Source of the DNA: JANNGC01 sp043758205
Lineage (GTDB): Bacteria; Verrucomicrobiota; Verrucomicrobiia; Limisphaerales; SIBH01
Direction: 5' to 3'
Assembly (NCBI GenBank): GCA_043758205.1
Contig: JAYVNY010000255.1
Coordinates: 1-26,832, forward strand
Length of the DNA stretch: 26,832 nt
The notes below the pieces were generated by a model. The model was not told the DNA's origin. It searched no databases and saw nothing but the letters and a program-made list of their open reading frames with translations. Below, piece after piece: positions 23,438 through 26,832 of the stretch (position 1 is its first letter; each line of letters begins with the position of its first letter). The position numbers were made by a program, and so were the translations under genes.

Positions 23438-23537
23438 TTCCTGCCCCCGCTCCTCAAACTGTCACACCAGCCATTTTCTTCTTTCGCCATACCCCCCCCG
23501 GTGTAAAAATTGGAGCATATCAACACCGGGATTCGTT

Positions 23538-26522
23538 ATGAAAAATCTGCTCGCCCTCACCTTGTCTGTCCTCTGCTTTGCCACCTTCCAATCCCTTCGC
23601 GCCGCCGCTCCCACCACCTTCACGCTCGGCGCGAGTAACATCGTGGCGGGGGCCGCCAGTTTGAATGGAAATGTGAACCCCAACTCCGCCTCGACCCAGG
23701 CTTACTTCCAGTGGGGCCTGACCACCAACTACGGCAGCCTCACCACCACCGGGACGTTGACGGGCAGTTCGTCCCTGCTCGTTACGCGCGGCGTCAGCAA
23801 CCTCGCCTCGTTGACCACGTACCATTTTCGCATGGTGGCAAGCAATTCGAGCGGCATCGTGACCGGGACCAATGCGACATTCACGACCCCCGGCATTCCG
23901 CCGGTCGTGACGTTCACTCTCGTCCCCGAACTGGGCAGCATCACGGCCAGGTTCGGTTCGATGGTTCAAGCCTCCGGGTTTGTTGGCCTCTTGTTTTGGG
24001 AATGGGGACTGACGACGAATTTTGGCAATGTAACCCCCCAGCAAGGTTACAATGGCAGCACCGACGGTTTCCAACTGGCCTTTCAGCCGGTCTATGGTCT
24101 GACGCCTTCCACTCGTTACTATGCGCGAGGGGTGGCCTCGAACGAGTGGGGCGTTTCTCGCGGGTCAAGCGTGGTCTTCACGACCGCGCCGCCGCCTCTC
24201 GTCACGACGCTGGAAGACACGAACGTGGGACCGTTCAGCGCCACGCTGAGAGGTCAGGCCAATCTCCCGCCGGGCGTGACCAGCGTCTGGTACTTCCAAT
24301 ACGGCCTCACGCTTAACGGCGTGAATCAGCCGGGCGTCCAAACTCCGACCCAGCCATTCGGCAGCACTGGCGTCGTTCAGGTCGCTGCAACCATCACGAA
24401 CCTGACTGATTCCCGGCAGTACTACTACCGCCTCGTGGTCGAAACCAACAGCGTGGCGGTCCTTGGCAACGATGGTGAATTCATCACCGGCTCCATGCCT
24501 GCGGACATCCGGATTTTGCGGGCGACCAACCTCACGGAAACCACGGCGAAAATGAAAGGCATCGTCACTCCCAACTCGATCAACGGAAGCATCACCGATT
24601 TCGCTTATCAATATGGGTTGACCACCAACTACGGACAGGTCACCCCCATTCAGACCGGCCCACCGAACGGGTTTTCGTCCACCCTTCTCGAAACGACGGC
24701 CACCGGACTGGTTCCGGGCACGGTCTATCACTTCCGCATGAGGTTCAGAAGAATCAACACCGGAGAAGATTTCTACAGTGCGGACGAGGCCTGCAGCACT
24801 TTGCACATCCCTACCGTCACCATCCAGCCTGGCACGGTCACGAGCAACCTGGTCACGCTCAACTGCCTGGTGAATCCAAACGGCCTGCCTACCGGCGTGC
24901 ATTTCGAGTGGGGGCCGACGGCCGCCTATGGCAACACCACTTCCACGCAGGCGCTGGCCGCTGGTTCGGCCGCCGTTCCCGTCTCCAGAAGCCTCGGCGG
25001 GCTCGCCGTGGGCCAGTATCATTTCCGTGTCGTGATGACTTCCCAGGACGGAATCGCTGCCACCGCCGACCAGATTTTCGCCGTCACGTCGCCGGAAGGC
25101 TTTGTGGTTTCCACCTGTTCGGACATCGAATTGCGTCAGGCCATCATCACAAACAACGTGGTGCGTTTTAACGCCGATTGCGTCATCCACCTGACCAACA
25201 CTTTGCAGGTTTTTTCCGATGTGACAATTGATGCCAACGGCCATTCCGTCGTGCTCAGCGGCGGCGGCAGCAACCGCCTGTTCAATGTCCACGCCGGCCG
25301 GAACCTTCAATTGATCGGGGTTACCATCGCCAACGGCCGCGTCGCCGGAACGAATGCCAATCCTGGATCCTTTAGCGGAGCCACCTTTGGTTTCACGGGT
25401 GGATCCGCTGAAGGGGGCGGTGTTCTCGTTTCCAACGCCGCCCTCACGGCCCGCTCCTGTGTTTTTCAAAATTGCTTGGTGCAGGGAGGAAAGGGGGCCG
25501 ATACCACATCACCTATCCATGGCGGCTTCGCTGGTCTCGCTTCCGGCGCAGCCATCTATGGAACGAACTCATCCATCACCCTCTTCGACTGCACATTTAA
25601 ATACAACTCAGCCAACGCCGGATTCACCGGCACGACGTTTCGGCAAACGGGCGGCATTTTCGACCCTTCTGTGATCGGCGAGGCTTACGGCGGTGCCTTC
25701 GCCCACGTCGCCAGTACCGGCCGTTTCTCTCGCTGCACTCTGGCTGAAAACTTCGCTACCACGCAGGGCGGCGCCATCCATGCCCAATCAGGATGGCTCA
25801 ACCTGACCAACTGCACCGCGACACTGAACTCTCTTTCGCCCGGGACCGCTAACAACGGTCGAGGTGGGGCGCTAGCCGCTTTGGGCGTGCCTGCGACCAT
25901 TGAGAGCTGCACTGTGGCCAACAATCGCATCAGCAATGCCAAATCCACCTCTGAAGGCAGCGGCTGCTTTTTGAGCGGTGCTTCCGCCCAGATCAAAAAT
26001 TCCATCCTGCAGGGCAACTCCATCAACTCAACCCCCATGAGCAACATCAGCGGCCCCATCACCGACCTCGGCCACAGCCTTTCCTCCGACGCCACCCCCG
26101 CGTGGACTTCCGGCACGAGCTTGAGCAACACCGATGCGCGCTTGCTCCCTCTCGCCAACAACGGCGGCCCGACCCCGACCATGGCCCTGCGCGTGGGCAG
26201 TCCCGCGTTGAATTTCGCCGACCCCGGCAATTTCCCGCCCACCGACCAGCGCGGCGTCCCCCGTCCGCAAGGCTCGGGCGCAGATGCCGGCGCGTGGGAA
26301 GGCGCGGGCGGCCCCGTGCAACTCTCTATCATCCGCGAGAACGCTACGACCAACCGTATCACCTGGCTCTCCGACACCGGCCTCACCTACCGTGTGGAAG
26401 CCGCCGGGGTGATGAGCAGTTGGAGCACCCTCGCCACCGGCGTGCCTGGCAATGGCGGCCCCGTGCAATTTCGCACCACCAACTCCGGCTTCCGCTACTT
26501 CCGCGTGGCCACGGAGCCGTGA
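23538..26522 (+). CDS. Secreted FN3-like / right-handed beta-helix protein with choice-of-anchor-Q-like segment
   Basis: 994 residues from ATG 23538. The frame is open far upstream, but M-K-N-L-L-A-L-T-L-S then S-L-R-A-A-A is a clear signal peptide (cleavage about 24), and CGGGA lies 6 nt before the ATG. Residues about 25-525 are five FN3-like repeats, each with a W/Y-G-L/P-T-x-x-Y-G core and a Y-x-F-R strand. Residues about 525-830 begin with a C-S-D-I-E-L-R-Q-A-I stretch, like CSLREAI-type proteins, and form a right-handed beta-helix with G-G-G/A-I/V turns. Residues about 837-927 (D-A-R-L-L-P-L-A-N-N-G-G-P-T-P-T) match the choice-of-anchor Q type of segment. The last about 67 residues form the C-terminal module shared with the PA14 protein. 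It is a likely surface or secreted adhesin or glycan-binding protein; no catalytic residues are recognised. Confidence 0.9.
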   Translation: MKNLLALTLSVLCFATFQSLRAAAPTTFTLGASNIVAGAASLNGNVNPNSASTQAYFQWGLTTNYGSLTTTGTLTGSSSLLVTRGVSNLASLTTYHFRMVASNSSGIVTGTNATFTTPGIPPVVTFTLVPELGSITARFGSMVQASGFVGLLFWEWGLTTNFGNVTPQQGYNGSTDGFQLAFQPVYGLTPSTRYYARGVASNEWGVSRGSSVVFTTAPPPLVTTLEDTNVGPFSATLRGQANLPPGVTSVWYFQYGLTLNGVNQPGVQTPTQPFGSTGVVQVAATITNLTDSRQYYYRLVVETNSVAVLGNDGEFITGSMPADIRILRATNLTETTAKMKGIVTPNSINGSITDFAYQYGLTTNYGQVTPIQTGPPNGFSSTLLETTATGLVPGTVYHFRMRFRRINTGEDFYSADEACSTLHIPTVTIQPGTVTSNLVTLNCLVNPNGLPTGVHFEWGPTAAYGNTTSTQALAAGSAAVPVSRSLGGLAVGQYHFRVVMTSQDGIAATADQIFAVTSPEGFVVSTCSDIELRQAIITNNVVRFNADCVIHLTNTLQVFSDVTIDANGHSVVLSGGGSNRLFNVHAGRNLQLIGVTIANGRVAGTNANPGSFSGATFGFTGGSAEGGGVLVSNAALTARSCVFQNCLVQGGKGADTTSPIHGGFAGLASGAAIYGTNSSITLFDCTFKYNSANAGFTGTTFRQTGGIFDPSVIGEAYGGAFAHVASTGRFSRCTLAENFATTQGGAIHAQSGWLNLTNCTATLNSLSPGTANNGRGGALAALGVPATIESCTVANNRISNAKSTSEGSGCFLSGASAQIKNSILQGNSINSTPMSNISGPITDLGHSLSSDATPAWTSGTSLSNTDARLLPLANNGGPTPTMALRVGSPALNFADPGNFPPTDQRGVPRPQGSGADAGAWEGAGGPVQLSIIRENATTNRITWLSDTGLTYRVEAAGVMSSWSTLATGVPGNGGPVQFRTTNSGFRYFRVATEP

Positions 26523-26740
26523 GCGCGGCGCGCTCGCGGTCATGAGATAATCCCTCGCCATCGTCTTTCGCGATTGCGACGAGGTGCTTGGCTTCTTCGT
26601 GAGGAAATTCGGCTTTCCACTCGTGGAGGATTCGCCCGTGCCCGCCGACGCCGTGAGCCGAACTCAACGGTCGCGCTCAGGGACGGAAATTCCCGCGTGT
26701 GGAAGTCGGGTGCGATTGGAAGTGGCGGTCAAGCCACGCA
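26523..26740. other. Intergenic region, possible gene remnant on the minus strand
   Basis: No complete gene. On the minus strand from about 26667 a short frame reads G-H-G-R-I-L-H-E-W-K-A-E-F-P-H-E-E-A-K and then A-I-A-K-D-D-G-E-G-L-S, which has more natural composition than the shadow frames around it. It starts only with TTG, is closed upstream by a stop, and runs on into the antisense of the preceding gene. It may be a remnant of a small helical protein, but I do not recognise it and cannot support a gene call. Confidence 0.25.
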
Positions 26741-26832
26741 GGAGCGCGGCGTTCACGCCGCTTCACTATCGCTGGGCGGGAAGGCACTGGAAGTTCTGAA
26801 ACCCTCGGTCGGCTAGACGTTGAAGCGGCCTG
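26741..26832. repeat. Palindromic element, family B copy 2, cut by the window edge
   Basis: GGAGCGCGGCGTTCACGCCG and the next five bases (26741-26765) match the arm found inside mutS at about 22 of 24 positions. At the very end, TGAAGCGGCCTG (26821-26832) begins the opposite arm, so the element should finish within about 15 nt beyond the window. Its spacer of about 55 nt is longer than the 24 nt of the mutS copy. Confidence 0.7.

Larger units (their letters stand above)
23213..23537. other. Divergent intergenic region between mutS and the beta-helix protein gene
   Basis: 325 nt without a credible gene. About half is occupied by two adjacent inverted repeats (23288-23334 and 23344-23437). On the right, a tract of eight C (23492-23499) precedes a GGTGTAAAAAT motif that could be an extended -10 element for the plus-strand gene at 23538. 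No promoter for mutS stands out. Confidence 0.4.

Noticed and set aside
1..26832. CRISPR arrays, tRNA or rRNA genes, insertion-sequence transposases
   Set aside because: No regularly spaced direct repeats, no cloverleaf or rRNA core sequence, and no transposase-like protein could be seen.

Overview
The window is GC-rich DNA that most resembles an uncultured Verrucomicrobiota of the Pedosphaera/Limisphaerales type. This rests on very large exported proteins built from Ig-like, BACON, PA14 and beta-helix modules, a recurrent C-terminal module of the form L-x-W...W...F-[FY]-R, and several families of intergenic palindromes. The assignment is an inference from gene style, not from a database match.

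Left part (1-12944, all minus strand). Three secreted proteins are encoded. A PA14/Ig-domain surface protein (9393-12944) has its own strong terminator (9339-9370). Next come an AlgG-like mannuronan C5-epimerase (6969-8921) and, 60 nt further on, a giant polysaccharide lyase family 6 protein (start 6908, running off the left edge of the window, at least 2302 residues). The epimerase and lyase look like one operon acting outside the cytoplasm on alginate or a related uronate polymer. The lyase also carries four Ig-like repeats, a metalloprotease-like domain whose zinc motif is destroyed, a PKD domain, five BACON-type repeats, a cohesin-like domain and two pairs of jelly-roll-like plus Ig-like modules.

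Middle (12945-17988). A lipoprotein MsrB (+), an exported DUF4197 protein (-), an exported CX5R tyrosine/dual-specificity phosphatase (-) and a Kef-type CPA2 cation/proton antiporter with a C-terminal TrkA-C domain (+). Between them lie a perfect 21-bp inverted repeat, a TTTTGGA-type short repeat with a hairpin, and a structured region in the divergent phosphatase/antiporter intergenic space.

Ribosomal block (17989-20183, minus). rplB-rpsS-rplV-rpsC, tightly packed and closed by a terminator at both the gene-order and the sequence level. It is a four-gene piece of the S10 operon: rplW is not upstream of rplB and rplP does not follow rpsC.

Right part (20184-26832). mutS (-) is bracketed on both sides by copies of one long palindromic element (20410-20508 and 23344-23437). 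A 72-nt palindrome of a second family lies in frame inside mutS, just before the Walker A motif, and a related copy starts at the right edge of the window (26741 onward). Divergent from mutS is a secreted protein with five FN3-like repeats, a right-handed beta-helix, a choice-of-anchor-Q-like segment and the shared C-terminal module.

The most unusual signals are the palindrome that has become MutS protein sequence, the paired palindromes around mutS, the lyase/epimerase operon, and the degenerate protease domain inside the lyase.
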